A stretch of 64,000 nucleotides of DNA from QHXW01 sp035297145 (GCA_035297145.1 DATGZN010000027.1:124001-188000); one strand, 5' to 3'. Positions 1-8,552 are shown, numbered from the stretch's first letter. Numbers and translations are program-made. Notes: generated from the sequence alone by a model not told the origin.

Positions 1-1
1 A

Positions 2-1384
2 CGCGGTAAGAATACGTATCACTGGCCTGGGGAAGCTGATGTGTTCGAGGCGATGGCGTTCGCCCAGAAAGCCTACAAGATCGATTCGGAACGGGTGACG
101 CTGCGCGGTTTTTCGATGGGCGGTGCCGGCGTGTGGCACACGTCTCTGCATCACCCGGATCTGTGGACCGCTGTGGAGGTCGGCGCTGGGGACAACACGT
201 CGCATAGAATCCCGATTCTCAATACTCTCCCTGCCTATCAGCAGGCCATGTGCAAGATCTTCGACAACATGTACGAGTGGGCGCTCAATGCGTACGATAT
301 TCCGTTTGCCTCTTACGTCGGCGAAAACGACCGGAACCTCGTGAAGCACAACAGCTTTAAAGAGGAGTTGATCAAGGCAGGCATCCACTTCGAGGGGGAT
401 CCTTTCTCTCTGAAGGCCACGGATGCACCGTCGATATTGTTTCTGATCGGTCCGAAAACCGGGCACGACATGCACCCGGAGAGCCGGAAGGCACTGAATG
501 CCTACCTGTACGATCGCATCAAGATGGGCCGCCAAACCCCTGACCACATCCGGTTTGTGACCTACACCACACGGTACAACCGAGATTATTGGGTCACGGT
601 CGACGGCCTGGAGAAGCACTACGAGCGCGCTGAAGTGGATGCGAAGCGATCCGACAACCGAAGCCAATACGACATTACTACCCGGAATCTCACGCGCCTC
701 GTTCTGCGGCAAACCGACCGCGCTACCGCCATCACCATCGATGGCCGGAAACTACGCGTAAAGTCCGCACCCGAGATGACCTTCGAGAAATCACACGAGC
801 ATTGGAAATTGGCGAGTGGCCGCGAGAAGGGTATCCGCAAGAAGCACGGCCTCGAAGGGCCGATCGATGATGCATTCCTGGAGCCCTTTCTGGTGGTTCG
901 TCCCACTGGTACCCCGTGGAATGCGCCGGCGAACGATCAGGCCCTGCGGATGCTCCAACGGTTCGACCGGCAGTATACGCTTGCATATCGGGGCCACATC
1001 CGCATTAAAGACGACAAGGATGTTGTAGCCGAAGATTTCACGAAGTATCACGTTGTGTTATTCGGAGATCCGGGCAGCAACAGTTGGATCGCAAAACTCA
1101 ACGGTAAGCTGCCGCCGCTGCATTGGACCAAAGAGACGGTCGCGCTGGGCAGCAAAAGCTTCCCGGCCGCGGAATCGGTGCCGGCGTTGATCTATCCAAG
1201 CCCGCTGAGCCCAAACCATTACGTCGTGATCAACAGCGGCCTGACTGCCGCTTGGGCCGACTGGGCCGGAGACTTCCCCACACCGCGCTATGGAGACTTC
1301 GCGATCTTCAAAGTCCAGCCAGGCTCCGACGATCCCGAAGCCGCGTACGCCGGGATGTTCGATGAATCCTGGAAATTGCAATAG
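2..1384 (+). CDS. Secreted alpha/beta hydrolase (prolyl oligopeptidase/depolymerase-like), 5' end cut by window
   Basis: The frame is open from base 2, so the gene starts before the window; the first in-frame GTG at 41 is not a convincing start because well-formed protein sequence precedes it. The nucleophile elbow GFSMGGAG (bases 113-136) is the G-x-S-x-G serine of alpha/beta hydrolases. A later GHDMHPES stretch (about base 463) probably carries the catalytic histidine. After about base 530 the protein continues into a long C-terminal part of unknown fold ending in ESWKLQ. Proteins of this shape in acidobacteria are annotated as prolyl oligopeptidase or PHB-depolymerase-like peptidases; the substrate is not evident. 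The next gene on the same strand is 190 bases away, so the two are probably not one operon. Confidence 0.8.
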   Translation, partial: RGKNTYHWPGEADVFEAMAFAQKAYKIDSERVTLRGFSMGGAGVWHTSLHHPDLWTAVEVGAGDNTSHRIPILNTLPAYQQAMCKIFDNMYEWALNAYDIPFASYVGENDRNLVKHNSFKEELIKAGIHFEGDPFSLKATDAPSILFLIGPKTGHDMHPESRKALNAYLYDRIKMGRQTPDHIRFVTYTTRYNRDYWVTVDGLEKHYERAEVDAKRSDNRSQYDITTRNLTRLVLRQTDRATAITIDGRKLRVKSAPEMTFEKSHEHWKLASGREKGIRKKHGLEGPIDDAFLEPFLVVRPTGTPWNAPANDQALRMLQRFDRQYTLAYRGHIRIKDDKDVVAEDFTKYHVVLFGDPGSNSWIAKLNGKLPPLHWTKETVALGSKSFPAAESVPALIYPSPLSPNHYVVINSGLTAAWADWAGDFPTPRYGDFAIFKVQPGSDDPEAAYAGMFDESWKLQ

Positions 1385-1576
1385 CTTGCGACGCTGTGAG
1401 CGAACTTGGTTCTATTTAGTGTGGCGGCAACGGCTGTTGCTTGCTGGATTCCCCCGCAGGGCGAGAACTGCGAGATTTTTTGGGCTAGTCCTCCTTGCCG
1501 AACCCGTTATGATGAACGTATGTTTCGGCACCATGGCGCGGGCCATTTATCACTAACCAAAGTTAATTCCTGAAAA

Positions 1577-4243
1577 ATGCCCCTAAATCCTAAAAGCCGC
1601 CTCGGACGCTACGAAATCCTCGCTGCTCTCGGCGCCGGTGGCATGGGCGAAGTTTATCGCGCACGTGATGAGCGTCTGGGCCGCGATGTCGCCATCAAGG
1701 TTCTGCGCGAGGAAGGCACCGCCGATCCCGACCTCCAGCGCCGATTCGCCGTCGAAGCCCGCTCCGCCAGCGCACTGAATCATCCCAATATCCTCACCGT
1801 TCACGACGTAGGGATGGAGCAGAACATTCCCTACATCGTCTCCGAGCTGGTGGATGGCGAACCCCTGGGATCGCTGATCGCGCGGGGCAAGATTCCCCTC
1901 CGCAAAGTCCTGGACATCGCCGTGCAAGTGGCTGACGGCCTCGCAGCGGCGCATCAGGCGGGTATTGTGCATCGGGATCTCAAGCCCGCCAATATCATGC
2001 TCACTAAGTCGGGCGCCGCCAAGATTCTCGATTTCGGCCTTGCCAAGGCAGTCCCGAAAGAAGTTTCCGCCGCCAGCGCTCAGCACTCCGGCACCATGCC
2101 GGGGTTCATCGTGGGCACCGCGACTTATATGAGCCCGGAACAGGTCCGCGGCGAGCTTCTGGATCCGCGCAGTGACCAGTTTTCCTTCGGTCTGGTGCTC
2201 TACGAGATGCTCACCGGCAAGTCGCCATTCGCGCGCTCGAGCGACCTGAGTACCATGGCCGCCATTGCCGAAGAGCCGGCGCCGCCCATTCGCGAGCTGA
2301 ATCCCGCGGTTCCGTCCCCGCTCCGATGGTGTGTCGAGCGCTGCATTGCCAAGGATCGTGAGCAGCGGTACGCCTCGACAGCCGATCTGAAGCGTGAGCT
2401 CGCAACCATTCGCGATCACTTGGACGAGACCACGGCTGCGCAGCCTGAGCTGCCGGCTCAGCCGGTCAAGCGGAGGCGCCGCGTGATTCCGGTCTTACTC
2501 GGCCTCGCGGGATTTGCCGCGGGCTGCCTGCTCACGCCGCTTCTTCTGATTCCCGAGTCGGCAGTGGATATAGCCCGCTATCACATTTCGCCCATCGCCG
2601 TTAGCGCCGCGTATGAAGGCTCGCCCGCCTTCTCGCCCGACGGCCGAAGCATCGCCTACGCCGCCTATGTGGACGGCATCAGCCAGGTGTTTGTTCGCTC
2701 CTTGAGTGCTCCCACCGCGGCGCAAATTACCAAATCGGCTGCGTTCTGCGACTCGCCTTTCTGGTCTCCCGACAACAACCGGGTTTACTATCTCACCTCG
2801 GACAAAGGCTCCAGCTCTTTGTGGGAGGTAGGCGCTACAGGAGGATCTCCGGAGCTCGTCCAGCAAAACGCCTCGGCGGCGGCCATCGCACCCGACGGCA
2901 AAACGCTCGCCTTTCTGCCCACCGACCCTACCGGCAAGGAGCCCTTGTCGCTCTGGTTCGCACCGCCGGTCGGCGGAACGCCGCGCAAATTCACTGGCTC
3001 GCCCTTTGATTCCGCCAGATACGCATTCGGGTACCTCGCCTTTTCGCCTGACGGCAAACAATTGGGCGCTTGGCTCTCCCGTTGGGACGGAGGCTCCGAA
3101 TTCTGGCTTCTGCCTTACCCGTCGGGGGTTCCGCGTCAGTCGTTCACCATGATCCATACGGCTTATCCGTTCAGTTGGATGCCCGACAATAGGCGCCTCG
3201 TGTTTGGAGGGCAGGTGCCAGGCTCAGTCGGCAGCGACCTGCAAATGGTCGATAGCCAGAAGGGCGCCATCCGCCCGCTGTCGGTAACGACGCAGGATGC
3301 TAGCCAGGCGTCGGTCTCACCCGATGGGCGCCGCATCGTGTACACCGTCGCTCAGGACGATTTCGACTTGATCGAGGTGCCTCTGGATGGCACGCCGGTC
3401 CGGACCCTGCTCTCCACCGGCCGGAATGAATTCGATCCCGCCTGGGCATGGTCCGGCAGCCAGTTGGCTTACTCCACGGACCGCACTGGTACCTCGCAGA
3501 TCTGGGTCCAGCAGCGCGATGCCTGGCAGCGGCCGTTAGTCACCGAGAAGGATTTCGATCAGACCTGGATCGCGTCGTTCGACGAGCCCAATTTCTCGCC
3601 CGATGACCAACGCATCGCCTACACCATCGTGGGCAGCTCCGGCCACTCGGTTTATGTATCGAGTGTGGCCGGTGGCAAACCCGTCCGCGTGTCCGATGAC
3701 AAGTACGATCAGCGCTCGCCCACCTGGAGTCCCGACGGCGCCTGGATCGCCTACCTGCAAAATATCGAAGGAAGCTGGGCGCTGGTGAAAGCGCGTTCCG
3801 GTGGCGGCGGCCAGCCTGTCGTTCTGCGCCAGGGCTGTTTGCCATCGCATCCGAAATGGCAACGCAAAGGTGGGCGCTGGATCGCGTGCGTCACGCCGGA
3901 CGGCCTGACTCTGGTCTCGGATGATGGCAAAGACAGCCGGCCGCTCAGCAAGGCCGAATGGCCCATCTACGGCTGGAGTGCCGACGGAGCATTTCTCTAT
4001 GGCATCACGCAAGTCGACAGTCTGCACCGCGCCGTGGCCTCTCTCAATATCGAGACGCGCGCCGAAAAAGTGATCGGCCCGCTGCAACTGCCCGCCATCG
4101 CCGGCCTCAGCGGTTACAGTCTCTCACCCGACGGCAAGTCCTTCGCGACGTCGGCGAGTCATCCCACCGGCGATATCTGGATGCTCGAAGGCTTCGAGCG
4201 GCCAGGGTGGAGAAGCTGGTTCGAGGGGTTGACGCGGAAGTAA
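1577..4243 (+). CDS. Membrane Ser/Thr protein kinase with C-terminal PD40/TolB-like propeller
   Basis: This 888-residue PknB-type kinase has a glycine-rich loop GAGGMGEVY (residues 19-27), the ATP-binding lysine in VAIKVL (K41), the catalytic loop HRDLKPAN (132-139) and DFGLAK, so it should be active. A basic stretch and one transmembrane helix (about 303-325) follow, and then about 560 residues of PD40/TolB-like beta-propeller repeats with recurring SPDG motifs. The kinase should face the cytoplasm and the propeller the periplasm, a layout common in Solibacter-like acidobacteria and taken to be a sensor arrangement. The ligand and phosphorylation targets cannot be read from sequence. It stands alone, with 190 bases before it. 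The start ATG lies a few bases after an AATTCCTGAAAA leader without a strong ribosome site. Confidence 0.93.
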   Translation: MPLNPKSRLGRYEILAALGAGGMGEVYRARDERLGRDVAIKVLREEGTADPDLQRRFAVEARSASALNHPNILTVHDVGMEQNIPYIVSELVDGEPLGSLIARGKIPLRKVLDIAVQVADGLAAAHQAGIVHRDLKPANIMLTKSGAAKILDFGLAKAVPKEVSAASAQHSGTMPGFIVGTATYMSPEQVRGELLDPRSDQFSFGLVLYEMLTGKSPFARSSDLSTMAAIAEEPAPPIRELNPAVPSPLRWCVERCIAKDREQRYASTADLKRELATIRDHLDETTAAQPELPAQPVKRRRRVIPVLLGLAGFAAGCLLTPLLLIPESAVDIARYHISPIAVSAAYEGSPAFSPDGRSIAYAAYVDGISQVFVRSLSAPTAAQITKSAAFCDSPFWSPDNNRVYYLTSDKGSSSLWEVGATGGSPELVQQNASAAAIAPDGKTLAFLPTDPTGKEPLSLWFAPPVGGTPRKFTGSPFDSARYAFGYLAFSPDGKQLGAWLSRWDGGSEFWLLPYPSGVPRQSFTMIHTAYPFSWMPDNRRLVFGGQVPGSVGSDLQMVDSQKGAIRPLSVTTQDASQASVSPDGRRIVYTVAQDDFDLIEVPLDGTPVRTLLSTGRNEFDPAWAWSGSQLAYSTDRTGTSQIWVQQRDAWQRPLVTEKDFDQTWIASFDEPNFSPDDQRIAYTIVGSSGHSVYVSSVAGGKPVRVSDDKYDQRSPTWSPDGAWIAYLQNIEGSWALVKARSGGGGQPVVLRQGCLPSHPKWQRKGGRWIACVTPDGLTLVSDDGKDSRPLSKAEWPIYGWSADGAFLYGITQVDSLHRAVASLNIETRAEKVIGPLQLPAIAGLSGYSLSPDGKSFATSASHPTGDIWMLEGFERPGWRSWFEGLTRK

Positions 4244-4350
4244 GGACGAGCGGCGTAGTATAGCGCTCTGAATCGCACCCGCCAAAAACGCATCAGACGG
4301 TGCATCCCCGCATGCCGACTGAAACCGTTGCCTGGGCCCCCTTGGCTAAA

Positions 4351-4387
4351 ATATACCTTGACACGTATATGCTCTGCGGAGTATATC
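4351..4387 (+). promoter_or_regulatory. Promoter of the ArsR operon with overlapping inverted repeat
   Basis: TTGACA (4358-4363) and TATATC (4382-4387) are 18 bases apart and resemble a housekeeping promoter. The -35 box lies inside an inverted repeat, ATATAC (4351-4356) and GTATAT (4365-4370), and another GTATAT follows at 4381-4386 over the -10 box. Expected transcription start is near 4394, where the likely GTG start of the regulator lies. Repeats over both boxes fit autorepression by the ArsR protein. Confidence 0.55.
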
Positions 4388-4393
4388 AAAAGA

Positions 4394-4777
4394 GTGGAAT
4401 CTGTTTTCGAAATCATCGCGGAGCCGAACCGCCGCGCGATATTGAGCCTCCTGGTCTCGTCACAACAGTCGGTTGGAGAGATCGAGCGTCAGCTTCGTAT
4501 GCCGCAGCCGACCGTGTCAAAGCACCTGCGAGTGCTGCGCGACGCCGGTTTCGTCGAATCCACGGTGGACGCACAGCGCCGTCTCTATCGACTGAAACCA
4601 GAACCACTTCAGGAGGTGGATGCGTGGCTGGCTCCGTTCCGTCGGTTCTGGTCCGCTCATGTAGATGCTCTCGAACGCCACCTCGACCGCATGGATCAAT
4701 CAACACTAACGAAAAGGAAGACAAGGAGAAGACGACGCGGCCCACACCGCGAACGTGACAAAGGAGAAACGAAATGA
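4394..4777 (+). CDS. ArsR-family winged-helix repressor
   Basis: A 127-residue ArsR/SmtB-type DNA-binding protein. It has the typical opening with AEPNRRAILSLL, then helix-turn-helix residues with QPTVSKHLRVLRDAG, and a wing ending in RRLYRLKP. No metal-binding cysteine pair is visible, so it is more like the SRPBCC-linked ArsR regulators than arsenic sensors. I chose GTG 4394 because it sits where transcription should begin and gives the family's usual N-terminus; a TTG at 4328 in the same frame lies upstream of the promoter. The C-terminus ends in a basic tail (KRKTRRRRRG). Its stop overlaps the start of the VOC gene by four bases. The following VOC and SRPBCC genes are the usual targets of this kind of regulator. 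Confidence 0.88.
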   Translation: MESVFEIIAEPNRRAILSLLVSSQQSVGEIERQLRMPQPTVSKHLRVLRDAGFVESTVDAQRRLYRLKPEPLQEVDAWLAPFRRFWSAHVDALERHLDRMDQSTLTKRKTRRRRRGPHRERDKGETK

Positions 4778-5166
4778 AAATCAAACTGACCAGCGTATAC
4801 GTGGACGACCAGGGCAAGGCCCTGCGCTTCTATACGGAGGTACTGGGGTTTACCAAGAAGACCGATTTCAGTCAGGGCCCATATCGTTGGCTGACCGTGG
4901 CCTCGCACGAGGAGCCGGACGGTACTCAGTTGCAACTGGCGCTGAACAACAACCCCGCGGCCAAAGCGTATCAGGAGGCGATCTTTCAACAGGGCCAGCC
5001 CGCGGCCATGTTCTACACCGACGACGTGCAGGCCGATTATGAGCGTATGAAAGCGCGCGGCGCCCAGTTCACCATGCCACCAACGGACGTGACGGGCTCC
5101 AAGATCGCCATGCTGAACGACACCTGCGGCAATCTCATTCAGGTCACGCAGCTGATGCGCTGGTAG
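4774..5166 (+). CDS. VOC-superfamily (glyoxalase/bleomycin resistance-like) protein
   Basis: A 130-residue protein of the vicinal oxygen chelate superfamily. It shows two beta-alpha-beta-beta-beta halves: the first has VDDQGKALRFYTEVLGF and the second MFYTDDVQADYERMKARG, ending with LNDTCGNLIQVTQL. A glutamate of the usual metal set near the C-terminus is not obvious, so enzymatic activity is open. A good ribosome site (AAAGGAGA) precedes the ATG, which overlaps the repressor's stop as ATGA, so the two are translated as one unit. Members of this family beside ArsR and SRPBCC genes are common in soil bacteria, but their substrates are mostly unknown. Confidence 0.88.
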   Translation: MKIKLTSVYVDDQGKALRFYTEVLGFTKKTDFSQGPYRWLTVASHEEPDGTQLQLALNNNPAAKAYQEAIFQQGQPAAMFYTDDVQADYERMKARGAQFTMPPTDVTGSKIAMLNDTCGNLIQVTQLMRW

Positions 5167-5222
5167 GCGGATGTTCAGCCGGATGGCAGCCCGGTGGGAG
5201 CCGTACGGAGAAGGAGAAGAAG

Positions 5223-5774
5223 ATGGCCGATCGCGAACAGTACGAACCGGGCCCGGCCCGCGGGGCGCAGGTACGAAAGGACGGAGAGAAGTGGACGCTC
5301 ATTCTCGTCAGAGAATTGCGCCACGCGCCGGAAAAAGTCTGGCAGGCGCTAACCGACCCGGCACATCTGCGCGAGTGGGCTCCCTTTGTAGCCGATGGGA
5401 GCCTGGGTACGGTTGGAACGGTGAATCTCACCTGGGTGGGAACGCCGCAGGCTTTGGAAACAAGAGTGACGCGAGCCGACGCCCCCAAGGTGCTTGAGTA
5501 CAACGACACCCGGTGGGAACTCGAAGCCTTTGGTGGCGGCACGCGCCTGACGCTGTGGCACAACATCGATCGCCGCTTCATCTCGTGGGGCGCCGCGGGC
5601 TGGCACATCTGCTTCGATGTTCTGGATCGCCTTCTCACCGGAACTCCCATCGGCCGCGTCGTTGGTGGCGAGGCCATGAAGTTCGAAGGTTGGCAGCGAT
5701 TGAGGGCCGAGTACGCCAAGCAGTTCGGCGTTGAAACGCCCAACTCGCCGCCTAAGCCGGCTCAAGAATCGTGA
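5223..5774 (+). CDS. SRPBCC-family (AHSA1-like) protein
   Basis: A 183-residue START/Bet v1-like protein of the AHSA1 group. The signature is ILVRELRHAPEKVWQALTDP near residues 26-45, followed by LREWAPF and a C-terminal WHICFDVLDRLLTG segment. The fold makes a hydrophobic pocket; no catalytic residue is known for the group. A ribosome site GGAGAAGAAG lies just before the ATG. It follows the VOC gene by 56 bases and completes the ArsR-VOC-SRPBCC arrangement, so it is probably under the same repressor. Function in the cell is not known. Confidence 0.87.
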   Translation: MADREQYEPGPARGAQVRKDGEKWTLILVRELRHAPEKVWQALTDPAHLREWAPFVADGSLGTVGTVNLTWVGTPQALETRVTRADAPKVLEYNDTRWELEAFGGGTRLTLWHNIDRRFISWGAAGWHICFDVLDRLLTGTPIGRVVGGEAMKFEGWQRLRAEYAKQFGVETPNSPPKPAQES

Positions 5775-5792
5775 ATCGAGTTGGAGGCAATC

Positions 5793-5909
5793 ATGAGTAC
5801 CGCACTTTGGACCGTGCAAGTGTTGTGGGGCGTCTTCTTCACCCTCACGGGTTTCGGCAAAGTCTTATATGACAACCGTGGGAGACGTTCGAACCGCGTA
5901 AATACCTAG
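5793..5909 (+). pseudogene. Truncated DoxX-like membrane protein
   Basis: A 38-residue frame behind a GGAGG ribosome site. It reads as the first transmembrane helix of a DoxX-family protein (ALWTVQVLWGVFFTLTGFGK) and then breaks into polar residues and a TAG. DoxX proteins have about 120-140 residues and four helices, so about three quarters of the gene is gone. DoxX is a frequent fourth member of ArsR-VOC-SRPBCC operons, which supports the reading. The stop lies directly at the ribosome site of the next gene. It may still be translated as a single-helix peptide. Confidence 0.6.
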
Positions 5910-5921
5910 GAGGAAAACTGG

Positions 5922-7415
5922 ATGAGGGTGCTGAAAGCAGTGGGCAAGATCTTTCTGGTTTTCGTCGGCACTCTCGCCGTCGCCGTTCTTGGTTTCACTG
6001 TCCTGCACCAGTTCTTCGGTCTCCGCGTGGAGGCCTGGGGGGCCGGCTACAAGCCGCATTTTTACTTCTACAAACCAGAAGAGCATTTCGCGACTCTTGA
6101 AAAGAGCCGTGCGGAACAGAAGGCCGCGGCGCCTGCTCTTGCTCCTGTTTCCGCAACGGCGCCCGCCACAGCGGATCCTGCGCCAGATCCCCCGCCGGCC
6201 GCCTCTGCCTCGGCAGCAGCCAAGCCGGCGTCGTCCACCAGCACAACGACCAGCGGCCTCCGGCCCTATTGGACCGGTTTCCGCGGGCCCCATCGCGATG
6301 GCGTCTACGACGAGACGCCGATTCTGACGGCTTGGTCTGTCGACGGGCCGCAACGTCTATGGAAGCAGCCCATCGGCGGCGGATACGCGTCGTTTTCCGT
6401 AGCGCAGGGCAAGGCGTTTACCATTGAACAGCGTCGCGAGAACGAAGTCGTCGCTGCCTACGATGTGGACACGGGCCGTGAATTGTGGACCACGGCATGG
6501 CCGGCGCTATTTTCGGAAACGATCGGTGGCGACGGTCCGCGCGCCACGCCCACCTGGGATGACGGCCGCATCTATGCCCTCGGCGGCACCGGCGAATTCC
6601 GCTGCTTGGACGCGGCTACCGGCAAAGTTCTTTGGAAGCGCAATATCCTGACCGACAATGGGGCCATCAATCTTCTGTGGGGTATGGCCGCATCTCCGTT
6701 GGTGGTGGACGGCAAGGTCATCGTGCAACCGGGAGGGCGGGGCGGCAAGTCCGTAGTGGCTTACGACAAGCTGACCGGCGAGCCGGTATGGAAATCGCTC
6801 GACGACAAAGCGTCGTACACATCTCCTGTGATCGCCAACATGGGCGGCGAGCGGCAGATTATAGTGGTCTCCGGAACACGCGTCGTGGGATTGCGCCTGA
6901 AGGACGGCGGCCTGCTCTGGCAGTATCCCTGGTACACGTCGCCGGAAGTGAACAGCGCGGAGCCGGTTTTTCTGGACGATCATCGCTTCTTTGTTTCCTC
7001 CGGATTCGATCATGGCGGCGTGCTGCTGGACGTCTCCCGCGAAGGCGATGCTTTCAATGTCAAACCCGTCTGGACCACCAAGCGGATGAAGACGCGCTTC
7101 AACACCGCGGTGTACTACCAAGGCGATCTCTATGGACTCGACGAAGGCATTCTGGCGTGCATCGACGCCGCCAATGGAGAGTTGAAGTGGAAAGGCGGGC
7201 GCTATGGCTATGGCCAGGTGCTGCTGGCTTCCGGACATTTGATCGTGATGACGGAAGACGGCGACTTGGTCTTGGTGAAGGCGTCCCCGGAGAAACTGCA
7301 AGAAGTCTCGCGCGTTCCCGCACTGGAAGGCAAGACCTGGAATTACCCGGCGATCGACAACGGCCGTCTGCTGGTTCGGAACACCACCGAGATGGCGGCG
7401 TTTCAGATTCAGTAA
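5922..7415 (+). CDS. Membrane-anchored PQQ-like beta-propeller protein
   Basis: A 497-residue protein. Residues 8-30 form a membrane anchor (VGKIFLVFVGTLAVAVLGF). A proline/alanine-rich linker follows to about residue 110, with the segment WTGFRGPHRDGVYDE typical of the family. The rest is an eight-bladed PQQ-type propeller with recurring blades such as YDVDTGRELWTT, LDAATGKVLWKR and YDKLTGEPVWKS. Proteins of this type are called outer-membrane assembly BamB-like or PQQ-binding-like; no quinoprotein dehydrogenase active site is seen, so I do not call it an enzyme. The ATG has an AGGAGG ribosome site immediately after the DoxX remnant. Confidence 0.88.
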   Translation: MRVLKAVGKIFLVFVGTLAVAVLGFTVLHQFFGLRVEAWGAGYKPHFYFYKPEEHFATLEKSRAEQKAAAPALAPVSATAPATADPAPDPPPAASASAAAKPASSTSTTTSGLRPYWTGFRGPHRDGVYDETPILTAWSVDGPQRLWKQPIGGGYASFSVAQGKAFTIEQRRENEVVAAYDVDTGRELWTTAWPALFSETIGGDGPRATPTWDDGRIYALGGTGEFRCLDAATGKVLWKRNILTDNGAINLLWGMAASPLVVDGKVIVQPGGRGGKSVVAYDKLTGEPVWKSLDDKASYTSPVIANMGGERQIIVVSGTRVVGLRLKDGGLLWQYPWYTSPEVNSAEPVFLDDHRFFVSSGFDHGGVLLDVSREGDAFNVKPVWTTKRMKTRFNTAVYYQGDLYGLDEGILACIDAANGELKWKGGRYGYGQVLLASGHLIVMTEDGDLVLVKASPEKLQEVSRVPALEGKTWNYPAIDNGRLLVRNTTEMAAFQIQ

Positions 7416-7463
7416 GGGTCTTGGTCGCCGGTAACGCACGCGTCGTATGAGTGTCCGGACACT

Positions 7464-7497
7464 TTCCGTGCCATTCCGTGTGCTTCCGTGTTCCGTT
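7464..7497 (+). repeat. Short-period tandem motif, TTCCGTG type
   Basis: The heptamer TTCCGTG occurs at 7464, 7474 and 7484 with 10-base spacing, followed by a near copy TTCCGTT at 7491. It lies just after the PQQ-like gene in non-coding DNA. It is one of three short-period motif families in this window, the others being near 16.6-19.6 kb and at 26.7 kb. Confidence 0.6.
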
Positions 7498-7503
7498 GTC
7501 GTT

Positions 7504-7668
7504 TTACGCGGCTGCTGCCACGGTAGGACGTCGCGACAACCGGGTTTGGATCGCCGAGAGCAGAATCAGAATCAGTCCTATTTGCGCCAGTACGCCAACC
7601 CACACGGTGGCAGAGACTGGCGCGGTCCGGCCTGTGACGTTGAAGAACGTCAACCTTTCCACAAACAC
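7504..7668 (-). pseudogene. Possible remnant of a membrane protein (C-terminal helix)
   Basis: On the minus strand a 54-residue frame from a GTG at 7668 contains one clear hydrophobic helix (VGVLAQIGLILILLSAI) followed by a basic tail (RLSRRPT) and a TAA. The frame has a stop just upstream and no ribosome site, so it looks like the surviving C-terminal end of a larger membrane protein. I could not assign a family. It could also be chance in a decayed region. Confidence 0.3.
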
Positions 7669-7688
7669 ACTCTTCTGGGTTGAGTGCG

Positions 7689-7802
7689 TTATCTGGCGGC
7701 GAATGCCAGCGGATCAAGATGGCCAGCGAACTCCACAAGAAGGGGAGCATCTACGTGCTCGACGAGCCGCCGACGGGCCTGCACCCGTCGGACGTGACAC
7801 AT
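7689..7802 (+). pseudogene. UvrA-like ATPase fragment
   Basis: The plus strand encodes LSGGECQRIKMASELHKK followed by a Walker B segment IYVLDEPPTGLHPSD. This matches the signature and Walker B region of UvrA-type ABC ATPases. Both sides lack any further UvrA sequence, and the frame runs on to a stop at 7850 without similarity. A complete UvrA is over 900 residues, so this is a small relic of about 38 codons. A second, shorter relic lies at 8368. Confidence 0.65.
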
Positions 7803-7903
7803 GGGTTGTCGCCGGCCATTGCCTTCCAGGAACTGCTCCTAGCAGTATAATATTCAATATCTATTTACGTATAGGACGCCCTTCAGCGTGATGTGCAACG
7901 TCA

Positions 7904-8341
7904 ATGAAACCATCCGAACTTATTGACAGACAAATCGCAGACCTTACGGACTGGCGCGGCAAAATACTTGCCAATCTTCGCAAAATCATTCATGATGCTG
8001 ACCCCGAGATAATCGAGGAATGGAAATGGATGGGCTCTCCGTGTTGGTCTCACGATGGACTCATCGTAGTGGCCAACGCTCACAAGGATAAGGTAAAACT
8101 GACCTTTTCGCAGGGCGTAAGCCTTCCAGATCCGGACAAGCTCTTCAACGCCGGCCTTGCAGGCAATAGATGGCGAGCGATTGATCTCTACGAGGGCGAC
8201 AGAATCAATGAGCGCGCTCTGAAAAATATCATCCGTGCTGCCGTGGCTCACAATCGTGCCAGGTTGAAGGGGAAGACCCCGGCAGATGCTGGCGGGATGC
8301 GGCCCAAAGTACACAAAGAACAGAAAACGCCATCCCTGTAG
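7904..8341 (+). CDS. DUF1801-domain protein
   Basis: A 145-residue protein with the DUF1801/YdhG-like pattern: an N-terminal helical part with DWRGKILANLRKIIHDADP, the core EEWKWMGSPCWSHDGLIV and then KVKLTFSQGVSLPDP. The fold is small and alpha/beta; related proteins were proposed as iron chaperones or DNA-binding proteins, but the role is not settled. The C-terminal 25 residues are basic. It stands alone in decayed DNA between two UvrA-like scraps and its codon use is less GC-rich than its neighbours, which fits later arrival. No strong ribosome site precedes the ATG. Confidence 0.8.
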   Translation: MKPSELIDRQIADLTDWRGKILANLRKIIHDADPEIIEEWKWMGSPCWSHDGLIVVANAHKDKVKLTFSQGVSLPDPDKLFNAGLAGNRWRAIDLYEGDRINERALKNIIRAAVAHNRARLKGKTPADAGGMRPKVHKEQKTPSL

Positions 8342-8367
8342 GTGACAGGGGTCTCCTCGTTTCTAAC

Positions 8368-8466
8368 GTGCTCGACGAGCCGACGACCGGCCAGCACCCG
8401 CCGGACGCGTATCGCTCAGTTCTTGGCGTCATCCAAACGTTAACCCTTGGCCAATCTGTCACCTAA
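8368..8466 (+). pseudogene. Second UvrA-like ATPase fragment
   Basis: GTG at 8368 opens a frame that reads VLDEPTTGQHPPD and then a short segment SVLGVIQTLTLG before TAA. This is again the Walker B region of a UvrA-type ATPase and the start of the next helix. It repeats the same protein segment as the fragment at 7689 rather than continuing it, so the two relics come from two copies or from a duplication. Confidence 0.55.
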
Positions 8467-8552
8467 CCAAACCCGATTGTGACAAATTGACACCTGCCAA
8501 ACCATCCTTCACTAAGGTTATAACTAGCTTTATTTGCAATAAGTTAATCGCT

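Noticed and set aside
1583..2419. 278-residue minus-strand frame opposite the kinase
   Set aside because: Antisense of the conserved kinase domain; no ribosome site or protein family.
4328..4393. TTG start for the ArsR protein
   Set aside because: It lies upstream of the likely promoter boxes, and the extra 22 residues do not match the family.
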